Shown: one piece after another, positions 1 to 8,274 of the stretch | Position numbering within the stretch: the stretch's first letter is position 1 | How the letters are laid out: every line of letters starts with the position of its first letter | Source of the DNA: PALSA-610 sp038239145 | GTDB lineage: Bacteria; Actinomycetota; Acidimicrobiia; IMCC26256; PALSA-610 | NCBI GenBank assembly: GCA_038239145.1 | Contig: JBBSFB010000008.1 | Span: forward strand, 1 to 64,000 | DNA length: 64,000 nucleotides | Direction of reading: 5' to 3' | The notes under the pieces: model-generated | What the model saw: the letters and a program-made list of their open reading frames with translations, nothing else | Told to the model about the DNA's origin: nothing | Database searches by the model: none | Made by a program: the position numbers and the translations under genes

Positions 1-137
1 AGAAGGTCAAACGCGTCGGGCACGGCTTCGGCAACTTCAACAACTACCGGCTACGACTCCGGTTGCACTGCGGCGTGCAGTGGCACACTGTCCCCACCGC
101 AAGAGTGCGAGGCCGTCAACCACGCTTCATCGCGTAG
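1..137 (+). pseudogene. ISL3-family transposase, C-terminal fragment (cut by window edge)
   Basis: Reading from base 3, 44 codons run to a TAG at 135-137. They contain KRVGHGFGNFNNYRLRL and then LHCGVQWHT, the sequence that closes the DDE domain of ISL3-type transposases (family knowledge). The reading frame enters from outside the window, so whether the element is intact cannot be judged; only the last 44 residues are visible. No start codon lies in this stretch. No convincing terminal inverted repeat is visible in the following 200 bases. The element marks the edge of a worn accessory region that continues to about base 5700. Confidence 0.8.
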
Positions 138-343
138 AGCCGGTAATACGATGACAGATCGGTCCCGCCGCTGCTGCTCGAGATGCGCATCGGGGTAAGG
201 GTCAGGATCACGGGCGCGACCTCTTCCGGTGCTCGAAACCCTGCCACTCCTGCATCCGAGCCTCCGTGACGTCGCTTTCCCCACCTCGGCCGAAGGCATC
301 GCCGCAACACCGTGCCCGGCGGCAGCGCTCAACTCTACGCCGG
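138..343. other. Intergenic, no gene seen
   Basis: The 206 bases between the transposase tail and the convergent glycosyltransferase gene show no supported reading frame, RNA gene or clear terminator. The right end of the insertion sequence should lie here, but I could not identify its inverted repeat. Confidence 0.4.
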
Positions 344-1747
344 TCAAATGGTCCCGGAAATGAGGGGCTCGCCGGCCGGCGGGTCCGGAGAGGGTTTGTC
401 GGAGGCCGGCCGCCGGCGGGCCCGACCCCGCAGCGCAAGCTCGATACCAACTGACGCGAGCAGGACCAATGGCACTTCGGCCGCGGCGCGCAGGCGAGGC
501 TCGCCATAGGTCGTCGCCACTGTCACCGACGTGACGACGAACGATGCCAGCAACGGGATCAAGGTCAACCGCCGGCGGTGGAGCACGACTCCGCCCGCGA
601 CGGCGAAGGGAATCAGTGCCCAGTAGAAGTACAGGTCGAGAGCCTCGGGCCACCATGGGCGTTGCGGAAACTGATATTGCACCTTCGCCGTCGCAAAGGG
701 CATGTACAAGCTCCAGGCGCGAGCTTCGCGAGCCACGAGCACGATCGGCACCCGATCGAGATGGTTCCTCATGTACCTGACCGCCTCGCCCCGGAGCGTT
801 GCGTCGCCGAACGGCGTCTTACTGCCGCGAGCGGCCGCATCGGCGGCAAGGGGCTTCTGACAATAGAAGTCGACGTAACCGAGGTTCTTTCCGTAATAGA
901 CCGAATCACAGTTGCCCTGGGCCATTGCACTGCCGAAGCCCGTCGACAACAACACGGGCTCGCCGACCCGGCCGACGTTGTAGAGCGTCCACGGCATGAT
1001 CACGACCGCGGCTGACACCAGCGCGATCGCAAGGGCCTCTACCCGACGCCGCGTGATCTGTCGCCAACGCCAACCCAGGAGAAGGGGCACGAGGAGCGCG
1101 GGAACGAGCAGCACCTGCTCCGATCGAGTGAGCGCGAGCAATCCGCACAGCGCACCTACCAGAGCCGCCTTCGGCCGCGACGGCGCGGCAACGTAGCGAT
1201 ACGACACGATGATCAGGACGGCAACCTCGAGTAGCACCACGGTCTCCGAGAGGAGCGACTGCTCCCACGCCCAGAAGCCGGGATACGCGGCCGCGATCAC
1301 GGCGGCGATGATCCCGCCCCGATCCGAGATGACACGCCGTCCGGCGAAACCGACCGCGACGACGGTGACCACTCCGATTGCCGCCGCCAGTAGCTGCGGC
1401 GGCAACTGACCGTCATGACCGAGCATCGCCGGGACGGCGAGAACCAGCGTCCAGATCGGGGGGTGAAACGCGGCGGGTCCGCCCGTGAACGGGTTGACGA
1501 AGGCGTGCCCGTGCCGGAGCTGCACCGCGGCCAAGTGATAGTAGAGGCCGTCCGGATGCGGGAAATGGTGACGCAACGCAAGTACGTACGCGACCCGGAA
1601 GATCAACGCCCCGGCGGCGACGGCGGCAAGCGACAAGTGGAACCAGCGCCGGGCGTGATCAGTTACGGGAGCAGGTGTAGTCTGCGTCGGGAGCCCCAGA
1701 GGCGGCGAAGGATAACCGGTGCTTTCAAAATTTGCGCACGGTCTCAA
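344..1747 (-). CDS. GT-C type membrane glycosyltransferase (ArnT/PMT-like, GT39-like)
   Basis: The 467-residue polytopic protein has about ten hydrophobic segments and the layout of the GT-C superfamily, which moves sugars from polyprenyl-phosphate donors to acceptors on the outer face of the membrane. An early loop carries HPDGLYYH. The C-terminal part ends with PRLRAAAEVPLVLLAS, matching the RxRxPxE-like closing motif of this family. The listed start is TTG with no good ribosome-binding site, so the true start may lie a little downstream. It is divergent from a polyprenol-phosphate-sugar GT2 (1816), a natural donor-making partner. Acceptor and sugar cannot be told from sequence. Confidence 0.75.
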   Translation of the reverse strand: MRPCANFESTGYPSPPLGLPTQTTPAPVTDHARRWFHLSLAAVAAGALIFRVAYVLALRHHFPHPDGLYYHLAAVQLRHGHAFVNPFTGGPAAFHPPIWTLVLAVPAMLGHDGQLPPQLLAAAIGVVTVVAVGFAGRRVISDRGGIIAAVIAAAYPGFWAWEQSLLSETVVLLEVAVLIIVSYRYVAAPSRPKAALVGALCGLLALTRSEQVLLVPALLVPLLLGWRWRQITRRRVEALAIALVSAAVVIMPWTLYNVGRVGEPVLLSTGFGSAMAQGNCDSVYYGKNLGYVDFYCQKPLAADAAARGSKTPFGDATLRGEAVRYMRNHLDRVPIVLVAREARAWSLYMPFATAKVQYQFPQRPWWPEALDLYFYWALIPFAVAGGVVLHRRRLTLIPLLASFVVTSVTVATTYGEPRLRAAAEVPLVLLASVGIELALRGRARRRPASDKPSPDPPAGEPLISGTI

Positions 1748-1815
1748 TGCGGGAGACCCCTGGATGGCGCGCCGACATCGGTCGCATACTCGCGCCCGTG
1801 CAAAGGAATCGCGCG

Positions 1816-3147
1816 GTGGAATACACGATTCTCATGCCCTGCCTGAACGAAGCCGAGACCGTGGCGCTCTGTGTGAGCAAAGCCCGGGGCTGGCTCGAAG
1901 AACGGTCCGTGACCGGAGAGGTTGTCGTCGCCGACAACGGGAGCACTGACGGTTCCCAGGAGCTGGCGCGATGTGCTGGCGCGCGTGTCATCAGCGTTCC
2001 GCAACGCGGGTACGGCGCCGCGCTGCTAGCGGGAATCGAGAACGCGCGTGGGCGCTTCGTCGTCATGGGCGACGCGGACGACAGCTACGACTTCTCCGAT
2101 CTCGATGCGTTTCGAAGCGCCCTCGACGACGGCGCCGACCTCGTGATGGGCAATCGCTTTCAGGGCGGTATCGAGAAGGGCGCGATGCCCGCACTGCACC
2201 GCTACGTCGGCAACCCCGTTCTCAGTGGCATCGGCCGACTGTTCTTCGGGAGCCGGATCGGCGACTTCCATTGTGGGCTACGCGCGTTCCGACGATCAGC
2301 GATCCTGTCACTGCATCTGCAGAGCACCGGCATGGAGTTTGCGAGCGAGATGGTCGTGAAGGCGACGATGCAGGACTTCGAGATCGCCGAGGTGCCCACC
2401 ACGCTGCGACCGGACGGGCGGACGCGACCGCCCCACCTGCGCGCCGGGAGGGACGGCTGGCGCCATCTCCGCTTTCTCCTCCTCTACTGCCCGCGCTGGC
2501 TGTTCTTCTATCCGGGCGCGGTGCTGCTCGTCCTCGGATCCGGCGTCGGCATCCGCTTGTCGATCAGCAGTTGGCACATCGGACCGGCGATACTCGATGT
2601 CGACACGCTGGTCGCGTGCGCGGCCGCGGTGCTCATCGGCTACCAGTCGATCTGGTTCGCGGTGCTCACCAAATCATTCGCGAGTCGGGAGGGTTTGCTG
2701 CCGCTCGACGTACGCGTCGACCGCTTCCGGCGCCGGTTCCCGCTCGAGCAGGCTCTGCTCGCGTCAGCGTTCACCGCCGGAGCCGGCGTGGTCGGATTCG
2801 CGATCGCGATGCTGCGGTGGCGCGACGCGGGGTACGGACCGTTGGAGGCAACCCAGACCATCCGGCTGGTAGTCCCCTCGGCGACGCTGCTCGTTATCGC
2901 CGCCCAGACCGCACTCGGAAGCCTGCTGCTTTCCATCCTCGCGCTCCCGTCCGCACGGCCGTCCGCCGGCTCCGTCGTTGCACTCGACGCGAGCTCGGAT
3001 CCCGATACCCCGGCTACGACGAGCGACCGAGCGCCGTCGACCGGTCCTGCTCCCGCCGATTCGATCGATCGGTCGCTATGTGAATTCCGAACCCCGCCGG
3101 CAGTACCAGCAGGATTTCCACCGGCGCGTGGTAGCGCACGGCACTAA
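1816..3147 (+). CDS. GT2 glycosyltransferase, DPM1-like, with C-terminal membrane helices
   Basis: The N-terminal GT-A domain has the opening ILMPCLNEAETV, the VVADNGSTDGS loop and the metal-binding GDADDSYDF motif. Downstream QRGYGAAL and GLRAFRR fit polyprenol-phosphate mannosyl/glucosyl transferases. Four or so membrane helices follow from about residue 230. I start it at GTG 1816, preceded by AAAGGA eight bases upstream; a longer frame opens at 1732 but would overlap the divergent gene. The last 60 or so residues are low-complexity and run antisense over a GT-C remnant, so the natural end was probably near residue 385 and the tail looks acquired by read-through. Likely role: making a lipid-linked sugar for the neighbouring GT-C enzyme. 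Confidence 0.8.
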   Translation: MEYTILMPCLNEAETVALCVSKARGWLEERSVTGEVVVADNGSTDGSQELARCAGARVISVPQRGYGAALLAGIENARGRFVVMGDADDSYDFSDLDAFRSALDDGADLVMGNRFQGGIEKGAMPALHRYVGNPVLSGIGRLFFGSRIGDFHCGLRAFRRSAILSLHLQSTGMEFASEMVVKATMQDFEIAEVPTTLRPDGRTRPPHLRAGRDGWRHLRFLLLYCPRWLFFYPGAVLLVLGSGVGIRLSISSWHIGPAILDVDTLVACAAAVLIGYQSIWFAVLTKSFASREGLLPLDVRVDRFRRRFPLEQALLASAFTAGAGVVGFAIAMLRWRDAGYGPLEATQTIRLVVPSATLLVIAAQTALGSLLLSILALPSARPSAGSVVALDASSDPDTPATTSDRAPSTGPAPADSIDRSLCEFRTPPAVPAGFPPARGSARH

Positions 3148-3271
3148 TGGTGGACGCCCCCGAGATCGACACGATCACGGGGAACGCGAGCAACGGGTAG
3201 ACCGCGATCTTCCGCCTCCGGGCGACGATCACGCCGACGATCTCGGGTGGGATGCGCAGGTCGGCGCGAGC
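3014..3271 (-). pseudogene. GT-C glycosyltransferase, C-terminal remnant
   Basis: On the minus strand this stretch reads RRKIAVYPLLAF, then a hydrophobic run, then RYHAPVEILLVLPAGFGI. It aligns by eye with the last 60 residues of the intact GT-C protein at 344-1747, including the R-x-x-x-P/E-E closing motif. The frame continues without a recognisable N-terminal half. It overlaps the 3' end of the convergent GT2 gene by about 130 bases. I read it as the stump of a paralogous or duplicated gene. Confidence 0.55.
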
Positions 3272-3381
3272 TGACGCGAAGCCGCTGGTCAGAGAGAGCT
3301 GTGGCGCGCGGAGAGCAGCCAGCTCACCACAGCCGTAGTGCTAAACGCCAAAGAAGCGCCCGAACCTCGTGCTGGAACGCG

Positions 3382-3392
3382 CTACAATGTAG
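3382..3392 (+). promoter_or_regulatory. Palindrome overlapping the -10 of the toxin-antitoxin operon
   Basis: CTACA-A-TGTAG is a perfect 11-base inverted repeat. It covers TACAAT (3383-3388), a near-consensus -10 box. The ATG of the antitoxin starts seven bases after that box, so the transcript would be leaderless; no ribosome-binding site is present. A palindrome over the -10 is the usual arrangement for antitoxin autorepression. No good -35 is visible. Confidence 0.55.
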
Positions 3393-3395
3393 TGC

Positions 3396-3818
3396 ATGAG
3401 TACGCCAATCTCGGTTCGCTTTCCTGACGATCTCGCGCGCCGGTTGCGCAGGCGCGGTTCCGGCACCGGCGAAGCGACGTCGGGTTTGGTCGTGCGTCTC
3501 GTCGATGAGGGCATCCGCATGGCCGAGCACCCCGGCATCGTGTTTCGCGACGGTCCCACCGGCCGACGGGCCGGCTTGGCCGCCGGTCCCGACGTGTGGG
3601 AGGTCGTCGTGGTGTTGCGCGATTTTGCCGAAGGTGGCGCGCCGGAGGCCATCCGGCGGACTGCGAAGTGGCTTGCACTCACGGAGGCGCAAGTACGGAC
3701 CGCGGAGAACTACTACGCATCGTTCCCCCACGAGATCGACGACCGACTCGAAATGAACGACGCCGCGGCGGACGCAACGCAACGTGCGGCCGATATTCGT
3801 CGCCGCGTCTACGGGTGA
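3396..3818 (+). CDS. Antitoxin, DUF433-like, of a PIN-like toxin pair
   Basis: This 140-residue protein opens with ISVRFPDDLARRLRRR, a ribbon-helix-helix-like start. In the middle, EHPGIVFRDGPTGRRAG and the WEVVVVLRD segment resemble the DUF433 winged-helix domain found in antitoxins. Its TGA overlaps the GTG of the next gene (GTGA), and the next product is a DUF5615/PIN-like nuclease, so the pair reads as a type II toxin-antitoxin module. The antitoxin would bind the toxin and repress the operon through the palindrome at 3382-3392. Confidence 0.75.
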   Translation: MSTPISVRFPDDLARRLRRRGSGTGEATSGLVVRLVDEGIRMAEHPGIVFRDGPTGRRAGLAAGPDVWEVVVVLRDFAEGGAPEAIRRTAKWLALTEAQVRTAENYYASFPHEIDDRLEMNDAAADATQRAADIRRRVYG

Positions 3819-4183
3819 GGCTGCTCCTCGACGAGATGTTCTCGGCCGCGATCGCCCACGGCCTCCGACGAGTTGGCGTCGATGCCGTCGCGGCGCAAGG
3901 AAAACCGGAGCTACGCGGCTTGCCCGATGACCAGCTCTTTGTGTTCGCGCAACTTGAGGAGCGCTGCGTCGTCACCGAGAACATTGCCGACTTCGTCGCC
4001 GTCGAGTCGCAATGGCGAGCCGAACAGCAGCGCCCGCAATTCGGGCTGATTCTCCTGGCCCCGAAAGCGTTTCCTCGTCACCGTCGCGGCGTCGTCGGGC
4101 GCCTCGTCACTGCGCTCCGCGCCCAGGTCGAAACGAATCAGCCCGAGCCCGGGATGATCACCTGGCTCACCAGCCCGGCATGA
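3815..4183 (+). CDS. PIN-like toxin (DUF5615 family)
   Basis: The 122-residue protein starts RLLLDEMFSAAIAHGLRRVG, the N-terminal LLDE motif of DUF5615 PIN-like nucleases, and has CVVTENIADFV in the position of the second acidic cluster (TxNxxDF). The family is thought to cleave RNA when released from its antitoxin. The GTG at 3815 overlaps the antitoxin stop by four bases, which decides the start; an upstream in-frame extension to 3596 lies inside the antitoxin gene and is not used. Length and motif order are normal, so the toxin looks intact. Confidence 0.78.
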   Translation: MRLLLDEMFSAAIAHGLRRVGVDAVAAQGKPELRGLPDDQLFVFAQLEERCVVTENIADFVAVESQWRAEQQRPQFGLILLAPKAFPRHRRGVVGRLVTALRAQVETNQPEPGMITWLTSPA

Positions 4184-4248
4184 GCACACCCTGGACCAAT
4201 CGCGAGCGTCGCCGTCTCGCTACAGCGCGAACCGACCGATACTCCGTC

Positions 4249-4344
4249 CTATCCGAACGCCTCGAGCTTCGCGGCGGCCTCTTCCTGCATGCTTGGTACT
4301 ACGTGGCTGTAGAGGTCGAGCGTGGTCCCGACGTTGGCGTGACC
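4249..4344 (-). pseudogene. Tyrosine recombinase (phage integrase), C-terminal remnant
   Basis: Minus-strand translation gives GHANVGTTLDLYSHV followed by VPSMQEEAAAKLEAFG and a TAG stop. This is the end of a tyrosine recombinase; the tyrosine in LDLYSHV is the catalytic nucleophile position. Upstream of GHAN the frame degenerates (a few residues later no integrase sequence is found), so only about 31 codons survive. It lies immediately beside the toxin-antitoxin genes and suggests that a mobile island once ended here. Confidence 0.75.
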
Positions 4345-4423
4345 GCGGCGACTGCCGGGTTTACCCGTCGACCGGAGTGAACACGGCGAGCGGCAACCGC
4401 AAGATCAATAGCGCGATCTTCAG

Positions 4424-5239
4424 CTACCCGTTCTCGGCGAGCACCCCGCCGCCGAACGACCGGTAACACTCGTCGACATCAAACGTCGTCGGGTCGAGTT
4501 CGCCATCACCGCGACGCACGACCGCCCATCCGCGGCGCACCTCCATCACCTCGGCGACGATCTCGTCCGCGCAACCGGCGATCAGCACGAGCTCAGTGAC
4601 CAGACGCGCGAGAGGTGCCACTCCCGCCACTGGCCGTTCGCCTGCCTCGAACCGTCGGGAGAGCTCGGCCATCGCTTCAGGATTCGTCGTAAGTGTCGTC
4701 GCGATCGCGCGGCCTTCCTCGAGCTGACACGACCAGTCCTCGACGACAAACAGACCGCCTGGGCGCAACCGCGGGAACAGCACATTGAAACTCGCGACCG
4801 TCTCCGCCAGGAGATGCGACGCGTCGTCGATCACGAGGTCGAGCGGCCCATCGAACTCACCGTTCAGGATCGCGCCGAGTCGTGCTCGGTCGGACTGGTC
4901 GACTCCGAAGTAGGCGTGTACGGCGCGCTCGCGGCGCGCGTCGGCGGCATAACGGTCGAGCGCGTCGACGCGTGTCGGTGAAAGGTCAACGGCGACGAGC
5001 CGATCGGGGACGAACAGGCGGTCGAGGAGCACTGTGCCACCGCCCTCGTAGATACCGAGCTCGACCACCCTTTTCGCGGCGATCGACGATTGCAGCGCCA
5101 CGTAGCGTTCGATCATCCACCGCGGCTTACGGATGAGCAGGGTGCCCGGCGCGGCGTCCGGGCCTAAACGCCAGCTGTCGGACACGGTGAACTCGGTACC
5201 GTCTACTGAGAGTCGCGAGTCGCTCTTCCAGTCGAGCAT
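4424..5239 (-). CDS. Class I SAM methyltransferase (CmcI/MtfX-like)
   Basis: The 271-residue protein has the SAM-binding motif VVELGIYEGGGTVLLDRLF followed by LVAVDLSPTR, then the acidic DLVIDDASH motif and GGLFVVEDW. That order fits the class I methyltransferases annotated as CmcI or cephalosporin-hydroxylase-like, which modify sugars or secondary metabolites. The ATG at 5239 starts directly before WKSDSRLSV; the frame upstream continues but is arginine-rich and has no family signal. It is divergent from a decayed methyltransferase. Substrate unknown. Confidence 0.75.
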   Translation of the reverse strand: MLDWKSDSRLSVDGTEFTVSDSWRLGPDAAPGTLLIRKPRWMIERYVALQSSIAAKRVVELGIYEGGGTVLLDRLFVPDRLVAVDLSPTRVDALDRYAADARRERAVHAYFGVDQSDRARLGAILNGEFDGPLDLVIDDASHLLAETVASFNVLFPRLRPGGLFVVEDWSCQLEEGRAIATTLTTNPEAMAELSRRFEAGERPVAGVAPLARLVTELVLIAGCADEIVAEVMEVRRGWAVVRRGDGELDPTTFDVDECYRSFGGGVLAENG

Positions 5240-5254
5240 CCAAGATCGTTGCAC

Positions 5255-5678
5255 ACGAGTAGCCCCACGCCGCCGATCGTCGGCCGGGCGCGGGAGGCGG
5301 CCGAGCTCGCCGACGCCACGGTCGAGTGGGTTTGCGGGGACGTCCTGCAGACGCCGTTCCCGGCGGCCTCGTTCGACCTCGTGTCGATGCAGTACCCGGC
5401 ACTGCCCACGCCGCAGCCGAGGCCGCGGTGCGGAGGTTGCTCGATGCGGTGCGCCCGGGCGGGTTGGCGCTCGCCGTCTACCACGACCTCGACGACGACC
5501 ACCCCGAGCACATGAAGTCCCGCGGCATCGACCCGGCGGACTATGTCGGTGCCGACGACCTCGGCCGGCTACTCGACGATGACTTCGCCGTCGAGCGGCA
5601 CGCGGTCGAGCGCGTGTAGACCCGCCGCCCGGCACCCCGCACATCGCCGATGTCGTCCTTCGCGTCCGCCGTCGCTGA
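5255..5678 (+). pseudogene. Methyltransferase (type 11-like) broken by two frameshifts
   Basis: Three reading frames together give one protein tail. Frame one (to about 5400) reads VEWVCGDVLQTPFPAASFDLV, the middle of a SAM methyltransferase. Frame two (about 5410-5619) continues AVRRLLDAVRPGGLALAVY and RGIDPADYVGADDLGRLL. Frame three (about 5622-5678) supplies the closing PPPGTPHIADVVLRVRR before a TGA. The 5' half with the SAM motif I is missing. Two shifts in 420 bases argue for decay, though assembly error cannot be excluded without reads. Confidence 0.7.
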
Positions 5679-5895
5679 CCGCGCGGCCGGAACGATCACG
5701 CATCGCAGACCCGGCGTCAGGGGACGGTCGCTGCGGGCACGATGTGGCGATGGCTGAAGCGCCGGTTGGTTCCTAACCGCGCTCTCCTTCCCCAGGCGAG
5801 ATTGGTCTCGGTCGCCGTTGATGGGTTGCACGCCTCCGGCCCTGGCCGGCGAGAGCCCGCTGACGATGTCGCGAACCGGACCGTCGCTCCTGCGT

Positions 5896-6717
5896 CTACC
5901 AATCTTGTGCGGCGACGAGTCGCACGGCCGGCGGTTCGAGCGTTGTCATGAGCTCATCGAGCTCGCCGGGCTCGAGGCTCTCGTAGGGCTTGGACGCGAG
6001 GTCGTCGGTGAGCGCCTCGACGCGCCGTTTGACGGCGCGACCCGGTTCTCGCAGCCAACCGTCATCGCCGATCAGACCGCGATCGCGCATCCCGTCGATC
6101 ACGGCGGCGAGCTGTGCCCCGGGGAGGTGGTGGATGCGTCCGAAGTTCTCCGCGCGTATGCCCATGTCGAGGGCGAAGAGGACGTGAGCCTCGAGGCCGC
6201 CAACACCTTCGATCATCAGGGCCGCGATGTGCCCGTCGCCACGGTGCTCGCGCAGTAACGAAGCTGCATGAAAGAGACGGGCCACCACGTCATCGGGGAT
6301 CGGGATTGCGCGCAGCGCGGCGTACATCGGCCGGCCCTCGAACGGTGCCCCGGTCGCGGCCTTGAGCAACAGGTCAGTCGAGCGTGCGAAGGCGGGAGAG
6401 TCGACGTGATCGCCCAGGATCCGGCGCAGCGCCTTCACACAGCCCATCTGGCGAGCGGCGATCGCCGCTTCTGGCGTGGTGGTGCGCCACACCTTCGGAA
6501 TGTGGCGAGCCACTTCGCCGGGAGCGAAGTTGTAAAAGAGCGCGTCCACCACCTCCGCCGGAGCCAGGCCCAGGGGCGCAGCCCGTCCGGCGAAGTAGGT
6601 GTCCCAGTAGTTGGTGAACCCCAGGGCGAACATGGCCTCGTTGGGCTCGTCGGCCGAGTAGGGAATGACACCGATCGGCTCGACCAGCTCGAACATCCGG
6701 CGTGCCATCGAGTTCAT
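5896..6717 (-). CDS. SCO6745/SalK-like family protein
   Basis: The 273-residue protein contains FALGFTNYWDTYFAGRAAPLG and, later, MGIRAENFGRIHHLPG. This resembles the actinobacterial SCO6745 family (also called SalK-like), whose biochemical role is not established. A winged-helix-like C-terminal half is likely. The start is ATG 6717: GGAGGAGAGG lies seven bases upstream, whereas an ATG at 6738 would put that ribosome-binding site inside the coding sequence. It stands alone, with a 350-base gap before the next gene. Confidence 0.75.
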   Translation of the reverse strand: MNSMARRMFELVEPIGVIPYSADEPNEAMFALGFTNYWDTYFAGRAAPLGLAPAEVVDALFYNFAPGEVARHIPKVWRTTTPEAAIAARQMGCVKALRRILGDHVDSPAFARSTDLLLKAATGAPFEGRPMYAALRAIPIPDDVVARLFHAASLLREHRGDGHIAALMIEGVGGLEAHVLFALDMGIRAENFGRIHHLPGAQLAAVIDGMRDRGLIGDDGWLREPGRAVKRRVEALTDDLASKPYESLEPGELDELMTTLEPPAVRLVAAQDW

Positions 6718-7067
6718 GGTCGACCTCTCCTCCTGCAACCCCGTCGCCCAAGCGCACGCTCACGATCAGTTGGACGACCGAGCGCCGCGATACTCATCGC
6801 AACGACGGTTCGCGTAGATCGTGTGGGTCCGGCCGCGGACGTGCCGAACTGGAGCGTTCTGGTCGAGGACGTCTTCGTCCTCACAGGAAGAGGGGTCGCA
6901 CTCATCGGGGCACGCTCGGGCGACGAAGTAGTCACTCGTGACCTCGCTGCGCTGCTGACTGAGGCTCGCGTTGTACTCCACATCGGTTGCGGACAGTTGC
7001 GAGAGGCGACGCCTCCGGCGCGTGCCCACAGTTCCGAGTGCAGGAGTGGCCGCGCCGTGCCGCCTCG
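6718..7067. other. Intergenic, nothing recognised
   Basis: About 350 bases between two minus-strand genes. It contains the ribosome-binding site of the downstream gene and presumably its promoter, but I see no reading frame with family signal, no RNA gene and no strong hairpin. Confidence 0.4.
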
Positions 7068-7709
7068 TCATCGGGTGAACGTGAAGTGCGTGACGCCGCT
7101 GGGCGTCAGAACCGCCTCTAGGTCGTACTGCTGCTCCAACGCCTCCAGGCCGTCCCACAGCCGAACACCGCGGCCGAGCAGGATCGGCACCTGCACGACG
7201 TGCAGGTGGTCGACGAGACCGGCGGCGAGGAACGCGCGCATCGTGGTCGGGCCACCGCCGATGCGGACGTCCTGGCCGGCGGCGGCGTCTCGGGCCACCT
7301 CGAGTGCAGCCGCCGGCGCGGCGTCGAGGAAGTGGAACGTCGTGCCACCCTCCATCGGAAGCGGCGGCCCCGGACGGTGGGTCAGGACGTACGTCGGCGT
7401 GTGGAACGGCGGGTTGTCGCCCCACCACCCGCGCCACTCCGGGTCGTCCTGCCATCCCGGAGGGCCGAACTTGCCCGCGCCCATGATCTCCGCACCGATC
7501 CCGGGTCCGTGCCGTTCGGCCATCGCGTCATCGACACCCTCGGTGCCGCCCGACTCGCCGAGGACTTCGCGGCGGGCGAACTGAGTGGCGAACATCCACT
7601 CGTGGAGCCGATGCCCGGCGTGGCCGAACGGCGTGTCGAAGGCCTGGCCCTCACCGGTGGCGAACCCGTCGAGCGAGATCGAGAAGTTGTGGACGCGGAC
7701 GCGCGCCAT
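7068..7709 (-). CDS. Dihydrofolate reductase-like (RibD C-terminal domain) protein
   Basis: The 213-residue protein has the RibD_C/DHFR-like pattern: VHNFSISLDGFATGEGQAF at the start, GAGKFGP in the middle, and VRIGGGPTTMRAFLAAGLVDHLHVVQVPILLGRG containing the NADPH-binding GGG turn. Such proteins are stand-alone reductases of unknown substrate rather than true folate enzymes. GAAGGAG sits six to seven bases before the ATG. It follows the ArsR-AHSA1 pair by 76 bases on the same strand, so it may be the third gene of that operon. Confidence 0.85.
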   Translation of the reverse strand: MARVRVHNFSISLDGFATGEGQAFDTPFGHAGHRLHEWMFATQFARREVLGESGGTEGVDDAMAERHGPGIGAEIMGAGKFGPPGWQDDPEWRGWWGDNPPFHTPTYVLTHRPGPPLPMEGGTTFHFLDAAPAAALEVARDAAAGQDVRIGGGPTTMRAFLAAGLVDHLHVVQVPILLGRGVRLWDGLEALEQQYDLEAVLTPSGVTHFTFTR

Positions 7710-7785
7710 GGCGCTCCTTCAGGTGGTGGTGGTCGGTCGGGCTGGTTGACCGGTCCCGCGGCGAGATTTCATCGCCCGGGGGGAT

Positions 7786-8274
7786 TCAGGCGACCCCGAG
7801 ATAGTGAGCGAGCTTCTGCATCGTCTGCAGACCGAGTTCGACCGCGCCGAAGCCGATGGTTGCAGCTCGCTGCTCGGCGGTCGGGTAAAGCTGCCGGAGC
7901 GTCAACACCGTCTTTCCATCGGCCTGTTCATCGAGGACAATCGTCACTCGGAAGCGTGTCGGGTCATCGTCGGCGTCGGGCCCGTGATCCAGCACCAACA
8001 TCTCCACTGGAACGACTGCGAGGTAGTCAAAGCGATTCGTGAACACGGTGCCGTCTCCGGAAGTCATGTCGAAGCGCGCTCGACCTCCCGGGCGCACGTC
8101 CATCTCTCGGACCGTGCAGGTGAACCCATCGGGACCAAACCATTGGCAGAAGGCATCTGCCTCGATCCACGCGGCGAACACCGCTTCGCGTGTGGCGTCA
8201 AGAACTCGAACGAGGACGATTTCACGATCGAGAGCCCACGTCGTCGGATCGGTGATGGTCGGGGGATGGCTCAT
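7786..8274 (-). CDS. SRPBCC / AHSA1-domain protein
   Basis: The 162-residue protein shows the START-like SRPBCC fold signature of AHSA1 proteins: VRVLDATREAVFAAWIEAD, the QWFGPDGFTCTV segment and PGGRARFDMTSGDG. The family binds hydrophobic ligands; bacterial members are often paired with an ArsR repressor, as here. The ATG overlaps the arsR stop by four bases, so translation is coupled. Function beyond ligand binding cannot be read. Confidence 0.85.
   Translation of the reverse strand: MSHPPTITDPTTWALDREIVLVRVLDATREAVFAAWIEADAFCQWFGPDGFTCTVREMDVRPGGRARFDMTSGDGTVFTNRFDYLAVVPVEMLVLDHGPDADDDPTRFRVTIVLDEQADGKTVLTLRQLYPTAEQRAATIGFGAVELGLQTMQKLAHYLGVA

Noticed and set aside
1732..1815. Upstream start for the GT2 gene at 1732
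   Set aside because: It would overlap the divergent GT-C gene and has no ribosome-binding site, while GTG 1816 has AAAGGA at a good distance.
4180..4380. Plus-strand frame of 66 codons overlapping the toxin stop as ATGA
   Set aside because: It lies antisense to the integrase remnant and has no motif; the ATGA overlap is probably chance.
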